The notes under the pieces are model-generated. The model had not been told where the DNA came from and did no database searches. It saw only the letters and a list, made by a program, of their open reading frames with translations. From Arabidopsis thaliana (Eukaryota; Streptophyta; Magnoliopsida; Brassicales; Brassicaceae), in assembly GCF_000001735.4 (NCBI RefSeq), contig NC_003070.9, forward strand, positions 18,523,971-18,587,970: a stretch of DNA of 64,000 nucleotides. Direction: 5' to 3'. Below, one piece after another: positions 36,250 to 57,729 of the stretch (positions are counted from its first letter, which is position 1; each line of letters starts with the position of its first letter). Both the position numbers and the translations under genes were made by a program.

Positions 36250-38331
36250 CTATGGAGAAATAGAGAAAGCAGTAGTGAAGTGAAGCAGAAGAAGAGAGGC
36301 GTGTAGTGGTCACGTGGTTTCAGGAGCGTCTTTTTATAGTGTGACTGACAACAAACAAACCCTTTTGATTCCTTCTCCACTTTTTTCTTTTAAAGAATTT
36401 GTTGATGGGAATATACTAATAAATTGTAGAATCTTCAACTATTTTTCTTTTTATACGAAGGTTGATGGGATGGCTAAAGACTTTTTTTATTAAGCTAAAG
36501 TGGCCGTTCTTTGTTGAGAAAAGGTGTCTTTAATTCATTAGTACCAATACATTGCACCGAGACTCCGAATGGAGAGTAAACCATATAGTGCAATGCAGTT
36601 TCATAGTACCGAAAACATTTACATATTATTGATACCGATACATTGTACTATTTTTTTTTTCTTTATAATCAGGATAATCAGAACCTTTACAACCGGACTA
36701 TTTTTTTCCAAAATGATAAATTTTTAGTTTTTATTTCATTTTTAATAATAAAATATATCTATTACTAAAAATTAAAATATAAAAAAGAAGTTACAAAATT
36801 TATCGGGTGAAAATGGAGTAAGATTCAAGTTGCAATGAATTGTTGGGCAATCACTCACTTTGTTAAATTCAATGGTTCACCAATTAATCCGACGACAAAG
36901 TTCAGAGATTTAGTTCCAGTTGATTCGCTTTTTTACTACAGTCACATTTATGCCAACAAAGCTCAAGTCAACAACATGTTTGCTACCACGATAAATATGT
37001 TTTGCTTTCCCTTTATCATTTTTTTTTTTGTTTGTTTTAGATTCTAAACAAGCTTCGTAACTGATATGATTTGTCTTCCATGGACTACTCATGAGCAAAA
37101 AATCGTTTTGAGTAATCTTGATAGAATCCTAAGGAGTATTGTTGCCTAGTTTTGCATTTGTTACTGATTCAGAAGAGGTGGCCATAAATAATGAACTAGC
37201 TCTTACCAAAGCAATCCGTGATGTAAATGACCAAATTTTATGGATTTTATATGATTTGGTTTCGTGTGATTATAGATAAACTAACTCGCAAAATTAGACA
37301 ACTTCAAACTATATTGTTCAATTACAGTTTCAATGTTTTGCAAAAGACAATAGGAACAACATTTTGCTAAGAATCAAGACACCTAGATAGTTTTATGTTC
37401 ATGTAAAAGACAATCAGTGAATGCAAGTAAATACTTAAGATAGAAAGACAAAAAGTCTAGCCTACTTTAAAATCCATGATACATAATCCAAAACACACTA
37501 AATTGAATGTTTAAGGAACTACTACTGTATAGTATTTCTAATTAGCCGAGTACACATTTTTAAGATGTCGAAAAGATGCTAAAATTGAATATGAAAATAT
37601 AATTACTTCTTTGTAAATTAGGTGTTTTTTAACGAATCATCATATGTACAAAAATATGATGAGCCAATGATTTATTGAATTAGATACATGTAGAAAGGAT
37701 TTGTATGATCCTAAAGAACTTCGAAACGAACTAATCAAATGGATCAAAAATATGATTGCAGAATATAAGAAATGTTGGGCTCATGTTGGGCTGAAATAAG
37801 ACGTAGAGATTAAGTTAAGCTAAGCTTTCTAAAGTAATTGTAAGCTTCTCCTGCAGAGGAGAATAGAAGTCATCAAACAAGGATCTCAGAAAATTGCTTA
37901 TCTCCCTAATTTCTTCATCTCCCTCTAAACTCTCTTCCAGAATCCTTGCTCAATTCTCTTCATTTGTGATCTCGGCTCTCTTATCACGAAGACTTCTCCC
38001 GGCGGCACCGTCTTCACATTTCTGCTCGTCATTCTCAAGGAACCAAGGTAGAAGCTCACTCTCTGTGAACGAAACATTTGCCTTTTGTTCGGAACGAAAT
38101 CTCACAAATTGGTTCTATGATCTGCGCGATTCGCGTCGTCTTCTCTCTGGATCTGAAGTAATTGATTGCCATTCGTTAGCTACTGTCTGCCAATTTTTTA
38201 TGTTTGTCCTCTCTCTGGAACCCTTGAATGATTCAACTCCATCCAAGTCTCGTCGTCCTTGTAATTAGCACCATTGAAGCGATTCATGGAAGGCATTGTT
38301 GTATTGGTTAAGAAACACAGCCATTGAAGCG
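36250..38331. other. Divergent intergenic region between BCAT6-like and the Rgp1-like gene
   Basis: It contains the BCAT6-like promoter (left) and the Rgp1-like promoter and leader (right, about 37800-38331, pyrimidine-rich). The open stretch at 37894-38268 shows no known domain and is probably leader or leader intron. The middle is AT-rich, with nothing recognisable. Confidence 0.5.
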
Positions 38332-41300
38332 ATGCTATCATCAAGGTTTTCCTTTTTGGGGATCGGCAGTTCCAGTGAAGTCAATGACTCCGTGGGTGTT
38401 TCTGGAAGCAAGATCAAACCATCTCTAAGTGTTCAAACGGATAAAGATGTGTATAGGCCTGGAGATTCCATTTTTGTAACTATTGAGGTTGCTAATTCTC
38501 ATGACAACGCCTCTAATCCCTCCATTTTGGTTGAAAAGCTTAGTTTTGAGGTTAAAGGTCTAGAGAAATTGGACATTCAGTGGTTTTCTACTCAAAAACC
38601 TTCACCAGGAAGCAAAGGACGAAGAGGTATTTTAACAAGCTTTTTACTGCAACTGTTATATATCTTCTGTCAGCCTTTCATGTTTCTTCCAACACGTCAT
38701 GCTCACTTTACCATCTACTTGTAATTTTCTATTGATGTGCGTTAACCATATATATATCTCTTGGAGATTTTCAGGTGAACACATCTTCCTAGACAGTTCA
38801 ACACCATCTTTGATTTCAAATCAAATCCTATCCCCTGGTGCTAAGATGACATGTAATCTTGCCTAACTCCTTCTCTAATACTGTATGAACAAAGAACAAT
38901 AATAACGTACACTTGCTTGATGCCGACGGCACATATACTAACGGCTAGGCTTTACAATGTCAACCTTTAAGCTGACAGGCTTCTTTGTTTGTAATTTTCA
39001 TCTACAGTAATGGTTCGAGCTATACTCCCACAGATTATACCACCTTCTTATAAAGGTGCTACTTTACGTTACCTTTACTACATTAAGAGCACATTATGCG
39101 GAAGATGGATGGCATTAGAAAACAGTCAATTTTACAAAGACTCAACACAAGATTTCATTGAAGTGGTTAGTTTACTTGACTTTCCGTGTTTTCTGTAGGT
39201 GTTATATGTGTAAAACATTGTGTTTCGGTTACTTTGGTTGCTTGAACGCAATTTGTTTTCTATTCACCGGTGTGGAAAATATATAAACTGGGATAAACAC
39301 AAACAATGTAGCTCTGTTGTGTTGAAACACGTCTCATGGTTCTTACTATAGTGCTAAGTCAGGCTGTATCCTTGGTTTTTAGTCTGCTTGATGCCTAATT
39401 GATAATAGAATCACACAACTTTGTATGAGTCATTCAACATTCTTAGATCATCTAGCTTATTGTTTCTCTGTGGCGATGCAATGGAGATGCACCAGGGTTT
39501 ATATGCAAACTATGAAGTTGAAGCATGAGGTTTAAAGCGTAGCTTAGTCTAGATCTTCTTGGAAAACTTTTCAGTGTTACATGTAGTTAGTTTTCTTTGG
39601 CCAATTTGTCACTGCAGTGAGTTTAGTAGTTCAGTCAGTTGATTATAACATCTTTCTAATCAAGTATAATTTGATACTTTCTGTCATCAAAATAATCTTG
39701 TTCCCCTGAAATTGGATGCCTTGATTCTGGAGTTGGTCTACGATTTAATCATGGTAATATGTCATAACTGAAGGTCTAATTACATACCTCCTATGGCCTG
39801 ATGCTTGATAGAAAATACTAAGTAAATGTATTTTGTGATAAGCCTCTTAATTTTTCTGAAATATAATATATTTTTCCCTTTTCCACTTGTATTTTATAGT
39901 TTGCTGTTGGCATAAATTTGACTCCTGTAATCTTGTTATTTACCAACAGGAGACTCGAATACCATTACAAGTATGGGTAATTCAGAAGAACAATGGGCTG
40001 CTATTAGAGGAAGATCAAATCGATGGTAAGCTTTTTTCTAAAATTTTGATTGGGAATTTTAAGTCAGAAGTCAAACTCTGTTTGTTTACAAGACAACAAG
40101 TTACAGGACGTCGGAAAGTTGTTTTCCCTCCTTTTTTTTGGATGACATTAGTGGTGCAACCTGATGGGGCTCTCCAATTTTCTTACAGGTATTGTTCCAA
40201 CCAGTACCATTCAGACAGAAATATATTGGAAAGAGATGGATGGGGACTCAGAATGGGTATGGCATGCTCAAAACTGTGGAATTCTACTGTTTATCCTTTT
40301 TCTTTTGATTGCAGTTGTTTTATACGTATGGGTTGCATTTGCATACTACTCAGAACACTGAACAAAAATGCGCTTAATGCAGACTAGAGCAAATGACGCA
40401 TATGATAGTGGTGAGGATGGATATGACAGTTCACGTGACGAGATCTCATCTGTTTCTTCCTATCCCAACAAAAGCAATTTAAACAGAACATTTGGCAGTT
40501 CATTGTCCTTGAATTCTGGACCGCGATTGTCAATGAAAGACACGTCATATGTTGAAGAACGTGTGGGATCATCTCCAAAGATGATGCTTTCTCAGTTATC
40601 AGCTGCCGTGGTGTCTTATGATTCCGGAACTGGTTAGTGATTTATGTGCGAGTACATACCTAAAACAGTATTTTAATGGGGTCACTGAGAATAGCACCAG
40701 CTCATGTAGCCTCTCTGTTTTTTGGTGAAGGCTGGTTTCGAACTAATGCTAAACACAGTACTGTTCTCAAATACCAATAAATAATTGATGGAAAGATGCT
40801 AAATAAAAAAAGACCTCATCATCTGTTTTGTTTATCAGCTCTATAATATTCGTGAGGAAAAGATTACTGAAGAATACTTTTTTTTTTTTTCCTTTTAGAT
40901 GTATCTTCCCCTCATAAATCATCAAATTCTGTGGTCCCGAGCCAACAGCCCAAGCAAACAAATGGTGCAGGAGCATCTATGTCGCCTGGAGCAGGAGCAA
41001 GAGAACCAGTTCCATGTAAACTACTCGTCATTTCTAGTCTTTGCTTGTATATAGATTCTGCAAGTACCTACTTATCCAGATGCAATCATTTCTTGCAGCA
41101 GAAGGATTTACAAGAGGAAGATCATACAACATTAGAATGGATGACCAAGTCCTTCTTAGGTTTTCCCCCAAGAATGCCGATTCTACTTATTACTTCAGCG
41201 ATACTGTAATTGGCTGTTTCATCTCTTCTCACATTCTTCTAAAACATTGCCTGCATCTGACAACTGTTTCCACGAATGGTAATTTTTTTTTGCAGATAGG

Positions 41301-42045
41301 TGGAACTCTTACATTCTTCCATGAAGAAGGAACCAGAAGATGCCTCGAGGTAAATCCAGACAAGACAAAACTTCTGGTGTACATTTTGCTATATCGAGGG
41401 CCATTGGTACTGATGATCCATATCTGTTTCCAGGTCTCGGTTACTCTAGAAACTTTAGAGACAATAAACAGGAGATTTGTTCATCCATCAAGGAGAAATT
41501 CTCCAACACTTACTAAGGTATGGATGCAGCGGATTATAATTTGGCTATGGATATTGTTACTTTGCTTTTTCCGCTGGATGCTATGTCTCTACAATTGTAA
41601 TCTTACTACCCCATATGTTTTTCGTCAAAAGGTCCAAAGCGATCACCATGAGGTGGTGGCAGACCTTATTCAAACCAGCTTTCTATTTTCAATTCCGACG
41701 GATGGTCCAATGTCGTTTTCTACGCCCCGTGTTTCTGTGCAATGGATTCTTCGGTTTGAGTTCCTAACTACTCCTAAGAGTGTGGACTTAAGCAGGTATT
41801 ACTCCCAATACTCAAACGATCCATTCTCTGGTTGAGTCTTTTGAAGTGCTCAAGTTGTTGAAGTCAGTTTCTGGTTCTGTTTTGTGGTAATTTACAGGTA
41901 CGAACATCCATTGTTAGTACCGGAAAGGGAAAAAAGCGAATGGGTTCTTCCGATTACTGTACATGCACCGCCGCCTCGGACATCAGGTGCTCAAAACCGT
42001 GGAGATAAGCTTTTTGGTTTGGAGCCGTCTTGGATTCGTAGCTAA
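38332..42045 (+). CDS. Rgp1 family protein (putative Ric1-Rgp1 Rab GEF subunit)
   Basis: In yeast and animals Rgp1 partners Ric1 as the guanine-nucleotide exchange factor for Ypt6/RAB6 at the Golgi; the plant role is inferred. Twelve exons join in phase to give 532 aa: 38332-38626, 38775-38852, 39008-39165, 39950-40025, 40189-40256, 40383-40632, 40899-41015, 41099-41205, 41296-41349, 41434-41517, 41632-41795 and 41898-42045. The N-terminus (LSVQTDKDVYRPGDSIFVTI) is an arrestin-like beta-sandwich start. A Ser-rich variable middle follows, then conserved GRSYNIRMDDQVLLRFSPKN, LETINRRFVHPS, TSFLFSIPTDGPMSFSTPRV and VQWILRFEF. The first ATG in frame after the leader (38332) gives the family's MLSSRFSFLG start. 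The locus corresponds to AT1G50120. Intact. Confidence 0.9.
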
Positions 42046-42633
42046 ATTTGTTTTTGGTGAAAGATACAGTTTCTGGTCTCTGTCTAGCTCACCTCATGCA
42101 ATAATTTGTTTTTCTTTTGATCATTTAAAAATAACTTTTCAAGGGAAATATATATACCACAAACCTATTTTGTTTAGTTTTTAATTACTAGTTTATTAGA
42201 CTATAGAGAGCAGATTTATTTTTCTTTTTGGTGTCCTATGATAAAAGATCTTAAATCTTTAATCACAAACTGTTTCTTATATAAGCGTTACTTAAATCAG
42301 TTTCATCAGTTTTGGGCACATAAAGTAACTTTTGATAAACAAAATTGTAGAAAAATGGGTAAGAGAAACTGATGATAAATCCAAATCTCAAAATCTTAAT
42401 CCTACCAAAAAAAAAAAAAAAAAAAATTATTAATAGAAAAGTTGGAAAATTGGAAAAAACCCTAGATGTCTTTACTTGTTCTATATTAATACAACATTGA
42501 GAGGGAAAAGAAAAAGAAAAAAACCCTATCGTCTCTGCGCTCCATTTTTCTCTCCTTGCACTAAGCTTCTCTCTCCCTATCTCTCTCGCGTACGGTGATT
42601 GTTTGTTTAGGTCTGGGCAGGTACTGTCACCTA
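42046..42633. other. Spacer between the Rgp1-like gene and the LeuRS pseudogene
   Basis: It has an A-rich tract near 42410-42427 and a CT-rich segment just before 42600 that resembles a 5' leader, probably copied along with the LeuRS gene. There is no separate gene. Confidence 0.5.
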
Positions 42634-45555
42634 ATGGCATCTGAATCCAATAGCTTTGCGAAAAGAGATCGTCTTCTCGAGATTGAGGTAGCAGTTCGAA
42701 AGTGGTGGGAGGATGAGGATGTTTTCAGGGCTGAATCTCGTGATCATCTTCCAAAGCCAGGAGAAAAGTTCTTCTCCACTTTCCCTTTTCCCTATATGAA
42801 TGGTTATCTACACATTGGGCATGCTTTCTCACTCTCCAAGGTTGATTTTGCTTCTGCTTACCATAGACTAAGAGGTGCCAATGTGCTTCTTCCTTTTGGT
42901 TTCCACTGTACTGGTATGCCTATTAAGGCTTCCGCGGATAAGCTTTCTCGTGAGATCCTACAGTTTGGAGACCCTCCTGTCTTCCCTGCTCAAGATAACC
43001 TAGCTCCTCAAGTTCACGAGGAGGGCAGTGATACACCGGCTTTAACGGGTCAGTTCAAGGGAAAGAAGTCTAAGGTGGCTGCGAAATCTGGTGGACAGGT
43101 TTATCAGTGGCAGATTATGCGCAGTTTTGGTCTTACTGACAGTGAGATTGCAAGATTTCGGGATCCAGATGAATGGTTGTATTACTTTCCCCCTTTGGCT
43201 GTTGAAGATCTCAAGGCATATGGATTGGGCTGTGACTGGAGACGGTCATTTGTGACTACTGATGTTAATCCTTTTTTCGATGCCTTTGTGAGGTGGCAGA
43301 TGAGGAAGTTGAAAGCTCTGGGAAAGATTGTCAAAGACTGTAGGTACACAATATTCTCACCTCTAGATCGCCAGCCTTGTGCTGATCACGACCGTGCTAC
43401 TGGTGAAGGTGTTCAGCCTCAGGAGTATACTCTCATAAAGATGGAAGTAGTGAAGCCATTTCCTCTGAAACTGAGTCCTTTGGAAGGAAAAAGAGTGTTT
43501 TTGGCTGCAGCTACTTTGAGGCCTGAGACCATGTATGGACAAACAAACGCTTGGGTACTACCTGATGGGAAATATGGAGCTTATGAAATCAGTGAAACTG
43601 ATGTCTTCATCCTTACTGAGAGATCTGCACTCAACCGTGCCTACCAGAACTTCTCAAAGAACCCTAAGAAACCATCTTGCTTGGTCGAGTTGACCGGTTA
43701 TGATCTGATTGGACTCCCTCTGAAGTCTCCTCTGTCAGTGAACGAGATCATCTATGCTCTGCCCATGTCAACGATTCTAACCAACAAAGGTACTGGTATC
43801 GTCACCAACGTACGGCGAATCAGAATGGCGGAAAATGGCTGAAGAATGCTTATCAAAAATGAATCTCTACTCTGAGGAAACAAGGCATGGCTTTGAGCAC
43901 ACTTTGAGCTGGCTCATTCAGTGGGCTTGCTCACGGTCTTTTGGTCTAGGAACTCGTATTCCTTGGGATAATGAACGGTTCCTTGTGGAATCCTTATCTG
44001 ATTCATCTCTTTATATGGCCTATTATACAGTTGCCCATATCTTTCACGACGGAGACATGTATAAAGGAAGCAAGTCTTTGATCCGTCCTCAGCAGATGAA
44101 TGATGAAGTTTGGGAGTATCTCTTCTGTGATGGTCCGTATCCAAAATCAACTGATATTCCATCAGCTGTTTTAAGTAAGATGAAGCAGGAATTTGACTAC
44201 TGGTACCCGCTAGATCTTCGAGTTTCCGGAAAGGATCTTATTCAGAATCATTTGACATTTTTCATCTATAACCACACTGCACTAATGGAGAAGCGTAACT
44301 GGCCACGGGGTATCAGATGTAATGGCACATTATGCTCAATTCTGAGAAAATGTCAAAGTCAACTGGAAATTTCAGAACCCTGCGCCAGGCTATCGAAGAA
44401 TTCTCTGCCACTGCTACAAGGTTTTCTTTGGCTGATGCTGGTGATGGCGTTGACGATGCAAATTTTGTATTTGAAACTGCAAATGCTGCAATTTTGCGGC
44501 TGGTGAAACAGCTCGAATGGATGGAAGAAAAACTGGCTGCTGAATCCTCTTTGAGAACGGGGCCTCCATCTACATATGCTGATAAAGTGTTTGAGAATGA
44601 CATTAACATTGCTATCAGATTGACTGAAAAAGCGTACAAAGAATGTTTGTTTAGGGAGGCACTTAAGAATGGGGTTTACGACTTACAAGCTGCTCGAGAT
44701 GAGTATAGAAACTCTTGTGGCAGTGACGAAAATATGAACCATGACTTGATACTGAACTTCATGGATGTGCAAACACGCCTCATTGAACCAATCTGTCCCC
44801 AGTTTGCAGAATATGTATGGAGGAAACTTTTGAAGAAGGAAGGTTCTGTGGTAACAGCAGGCTGGCCTACATCAAATGAGCCAGATTTGGTTCTCAAGAG
44901 TGCTAACAAATATTTGCAAGATTCTATTGTCTTAATGAGAAAGCTCTTAGGTTCCAAGAAGGCTGCTAAGAAAGGTGCTCAAGTAACAGCAGCGCCAGCG
45001 GGAAAGTTAATAGGCCTAGTATATGTGAATGAGCAATTTGATTGATGGAGAGCTCACTGCCTCAAGTTCCTGCAAAGCAAATTTGACCAGCAAACCTATC
45101 GTTTTGCCCCTGATGCAGAGATAATTGCAGAACTAAAGGAGATATTACAGAAGGATGGACAAGCAGAAAACATTTACATGCCTTTCGTTAAATTCAAGAA
45201 GAAGGAGGCAATATCTATTGGCATTCAGGCTCTAAATTTGAGGCTGCCTTTTGGAGAGATTGAAGTCCTTAAGAGTAACATGGACTTGATCAAGCGGCAA
45301 CTTGGTCTTGAAGAGTTGAAGTATATTCTGCAAGTGACCCTGATGATGTTTCAAAAGCTGGTCCACATGCTTCACTGCTGAAGAAGAATCCTCCATCTCC
45401 GGGCAATCCAACCGCCATCTTTGTGACCAGGTAAAAGCTAGTTATTTCATTACAATTGCTTCCTAATAGAAGCAGCATGGATACTTTTTTTTGTTTATTG
45501 TCAACTAATTTGAACTCTCTACTGCTCCAGCACAAGTGTGCCCCCTCCGATCTAA
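42634..45555 (+). pseudogene. Cytosolic-type leucyl-tRNA synthetase pseudogene
   Basis: The intact gene would charge tRNA-Leu. This copy starts MASESNSFAKRDRLLEIEVA and retains the HIGH signature (YMNGYLHIGHAFSLSK) and KMSKS in another frame. It is broken at several points. Near 43810, GTGIVTN jumps to YGESEWRK with loss of the intervening editing-domain residues (about 160 by memory of the family) and a frame change. A one-base loss near 44326 shifts the frame before KMSKS. TGA at 45043-45045 interrupts FD-WRAHCL. A further indel lies near 45316, after which EVYSASDPDDVS continues in a new frame. A 100-nt GT-AG intron-like segment (45431-45530) splits VTS-TSVPPP near the end, arguing for a DNA-level copy rather than a processed retrocopy. 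The parent is probably AT1G09620. The remainder is well conserved, so the copy is young. Confidence 0.92.
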
Positions 45556-45950
45556 TAGTTCTGTGCCCACACCGAATCATCTCTCTGCATATCTTCATGA
45601 AAGTTATATATGATAATGGCGAAACACTTGCTTAAAGAGTGTTGACATTGTACGTTTGAAATCTTTTAAACAGATGCTTGTTTTTGTTTTCACGTGACTA
45701 ATGTTGCAATTTTGTGCCACATAGAGACAAATTCAACACTCACTCTCTGAGAATTTATATGAATACAAGAAATCATTATGTTATAGTGAAGAATTTTGTA
45801 TGTGGTCGTACAGTGTTTCGTGTTCCATTATATATAGTTTACATCAAATAAAATGATACTAAAAAGGCTATAGCACTGAGAGTTACACTATGATCACAAA
45901 GTAAAAGACAGATGAAAACACTTTGATCTACCAAAACAAAAAAAAATTCA
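45556..45950. other. Convergent spacer between LeuRS pseudogene and AAA ATPase 3' ends
   Basis: About 400 bp of AT-rich 3' flanking DNA for two convergent units. No gene or element is seen. Confidence 0.5.
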
Positions 45951-54693
<8,743 letters not shown>

Positions 54694-55149
54694 TGCAAGT
54701 TTCTTTCCTCAGTTCCAACGTCCAAGATCACTGCAAACCAAAAAAGATTCTTTAATTAAAAACAATCTAGAAAAAAAGAAAGAATACACGGCATAAGACA
54801 AATACCAAAACCAATGCCTAGATGGATTCTAGAAGCTCTAGAGTAAACTCAAGAAGAAACAACAACAATCTAGAACAACATGGATTCTAGAACTAGCTGT
54901 CACAGTTTCAGGAAACCATTTCCCAAAAAGTCCCAATTTCAGAAATCTGTGTTTATCAATGACAAAAAATGAACCTTAGCTGCATAATGAATCTCCATGA
55001 AAACACCTAATTCAAGTAAAATTAAGAAAGAATTTCTAGGTATTCTCGTGATTCGTTACCTAATTTAAGCTAACAGATACGGACAATATTAGTTTTGCTC
55101 ATTCCATGTTAATATGTTCAGACTTGGAGGAAGAAGAAGATGAGAGAAA

Positions 55150-55184
55150 CTCGCGACTCGCGACTCGCGAGAGAGAGAGAGAGA
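55150..55184. repeat. CTCGCGA tandem repeat plus GA run upstream of the AAA ATPase
   Basis: Three consecutive copies of a CTCGCGA unit run into a GA repeat, in the upstream or leader region of the minus-strand AAA ATPase gene about 460 bp from its ATG. CT/GA microsatellites are common in plant 5' leaders. The CGCG cores are unusual in this AT-rich surrounding. Confidence 0.7.
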
Positions 55185-55816
55185 CCGATTGTCGTAGGTT
55201 TCGAACTCTAGGCTTTGGCGTCTTACCTTTTAGCCCATCTTGTTTTCACTTTCAAATGGGCCCATTAAAAATCTAGGCACGACCTTTAAGCCTACCAAAT
55301 CTTATTTTGGGTCAGCAGCCTATGTAAACCATCTTTTTTTGCTAAGAGTTACTACCACTACTATTGTATGGTTTCTGTAATGGTTACTTGATGTAATGTT
55401 GCTAGCTGAAACAAGATGTAATGCTAGCTTAGCAGTTAGTTTCTGTAATGGTTTTAAACATGATATGGACACTGAAACGGACTACTTATTGGGTCATTAA
55501 CTCTGGATTCGACTACAGATTAACTGATTAAAATTTATGTAATGTATTTAATATTTATAGAGATTACATAGTTTTATAAATGTAAAACTAAAAATAATCA
55601 TTATCATGTTTTACAAAATATGAAATCTCACGATAATAATAAAGTGATTAAAGTTTTAATCCATCTAAAACCGTAAAAATACTAAAATAGTAAAAGATTA
55701 CCAATGACGAGAAATCAACTCATCGCAAATTCAATACAACTAAGCTGGATTGTCTCTTTCACGATTTCCTATATTTTATTTCAAAAGACCAAAATCAAAT
55801 GAATTTCGTCAAATAA

Positions 55817-56020
55817 AAGTAAAACTTCTATAAATTAATAATATATATTGATAAGTTTATACAATTATTAATTTATGATACTGATGGACCATATAGTTAC
55901 ATAGAATTTTCAAACAAATTATTATTTTATGTTAAATATTACACTCGACAACTTGAGACCGAAAAATTTATTAATTCATAGTAATCACTAATTTATCAAA
56001 TTATTTAAAAGTGAAACTTC
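55817..56020. mobile_element. Degraded, deleted Emigrant-like MITE
   Basis: One end, AGTAAAACTTCTATAAATTA, resembles the Emigrant terminus. The reverse complement of the body aligns by eye with the first part of the element at 27570. Shared blocks are ATAAATTAATAATTGTATAA, the GGTCC-ATCA block, GAAAAT-CTATGTAA and TTAATAAATTTTTC. At about 200 bp it has lost more than half of the element and the second terminus is poor. Confidence 0.65.
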
Positions 56021-57416
56021 AATTTACAATTGTACTTACTTCTTTTATTCACCTAATCTATTTGGATGTTGTATAACTGCTAAATCACGTTCACAATTAC
56101 CGTAAATCTATTATCTTAGATTTAACTTTAGTGAAATATGCATATAGATAATAACAAATTTTAAGTTGATTTTCAATATTTAAATTTGTCATGTTGTATT
56201 ATAGATTTTTTCGCAAATTGAAGAGTTTAATTTTAATAATACAAAACATTATTAATAAACTCACCTCTGGCCTTCATTACTTTTGGGTTTGTTGCTATTT
56301 GTGCTTAGATCTAAAACAATGAGCATAAACCAGATTACTTTCATTCTGTTGGAGTTCGAGGGACATCAAATTTTAGAATTTGGTTTAGTTTGGCTTGATC
56401 CTAATACAATGAATGTCACTAACAAGTGGAAGATTTCATCAAACTAGATGATGATTTGGTTCTCAATAACTTTATGGATCGACCAAGCGGTATCACTCGC
56501 AGAGATCTCGAACTCGCGAAGAATTGTTGTCAAACCTACAAGGGTATATATATTTGTCTCAATGGTTAGTTTACATGTGTTTTTGGTATTAGAAAATTTA
56601 AAGATTTCATTAAGTTTTGGTTTAAACTTACAAATTTTATTTTATCTCTCTCTTGTAATCTGAGAATCTAAACTTTGTTTTATCTTTATGAGAAATTTGG
56701 ATTGGGCATAACATAATAAAATGTGACATTCAAAATTGAACCTAGTCATCAACAAAGATCTACTCAGGCAAGATATATGGTAGATACTTGTGTCTGGTTT
56801 GAGTAACAATTACACACTTCAACTGCAAAGGGTTGTAACGATAGGAAAATTTTGAATTGAATAATAAAAAAATTGAACATTATTCAACTCATTCCTCTAC
56901 GAAATAGTAGATAATTAAGTTGAACAAATTTCCTTTGTAATTAGTTTATTTTCCAAAAATTTTGGTTGAATGATTTTTCCAACTTATTCATCTCAATGGT
57001 AAAAAATGATATGAATGATTTTTCAACTCTTTCAACTTCTTAGTTTGAGACAACTATTTGCACCATTGGACTAACAATTGAAAGATTGGCCACTCAAATA
57101 ACAAATCAATTATAATATCCCAAGATATGTTTAAAACATATTATGAAACAAAGTACAACCACTATATAATATTTATACAAATCAAACTATTTATAAAATT
57201 AAAGTGATAAATTTATTGTCTAGAACGGATTCTCACATAGTACTATTTTAAAATAAAACTTCTAACTATTTTTATCAGTAGCATCATTTTTGGTACTAAA
57301 TATTTGGAACTAAATTAACATATAGAAAAATTAGTGAGCCATTTAGTTGTTTAATAAGAAAATTGGACATTTTCAGGCTTCATCCTCTATTTGAATTTCA
57401 ATGGATATTTTGAGAG

Positions 57417-57729
57417 AAATCTCTGGTTTTAATTTTAATTTTTACAGTCGTAGAGCTAATGAACAACAAAAAGATCAACTTTGGCTGCTGCAACTGGACA
57501 AGAGACGCTATGAAATGGCGACAACGATTTGAGGCAGCAGATGTCACATGGGTGTCAAGAACAAACAATGGACCAGCGGATCTTCTTGCAAAACATCGGC
57601 TACCAGATAATTGTTCGTTTCAATATCACTATTATGTTCCACCTTTCATTGTATCAGCCTTACATTGTAATCACTCTTGACTTGATTAATTGAAAAAAGT
57701 CGATAAAAAAAAAAATCTCTGGTTTTAAT
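57417..57729 (+). mobile_element. 5'-truncated LINE fragment (RNase H-like C-terminus) with 17-bp target-site duplication
   Basis: AAATCTCTGGTTTTAAT is present at 57417-57433 and 57713-57729. The insert between them ends in an A tail next to the right copy. Its open frame encodes MKWRQRFEAADVTWVSRTNN, then GPADLLAKHRLPDN and YHYYVPPFIVSALHC, typical of the C-terminal RNase H-like domain of Arabidopsis non-LTR elements, followed by TGA at 57678-57680. Roughly 280 bp inserted. Confidence 0.9.

Noticed and set aside
37894..38268. 124-codon plus-strand open frame upstream of the Rgp1-like gene
   Set aside because: It has no recognisable domain, sits in the expected leader of the next gene and is pyrimidine-rich. 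It is more likely 5' UTR or leader intron than a separate gene.
42263..42640. Minus-strand open frame overlapping the LeuRS pseudogene start
   Set aside because: It is antisense to leader sequence, rich in Phe and Ser from A/T tracts, and has no domain. It is treated as chance.
42634..45555. Idea that the LeuRS copy is a processed retropseudogene
   Set aside because: A GT-AG intron near the 3' end is retained, and I saw no A tail or flanking duplication. A DNA-level duplication fits better.
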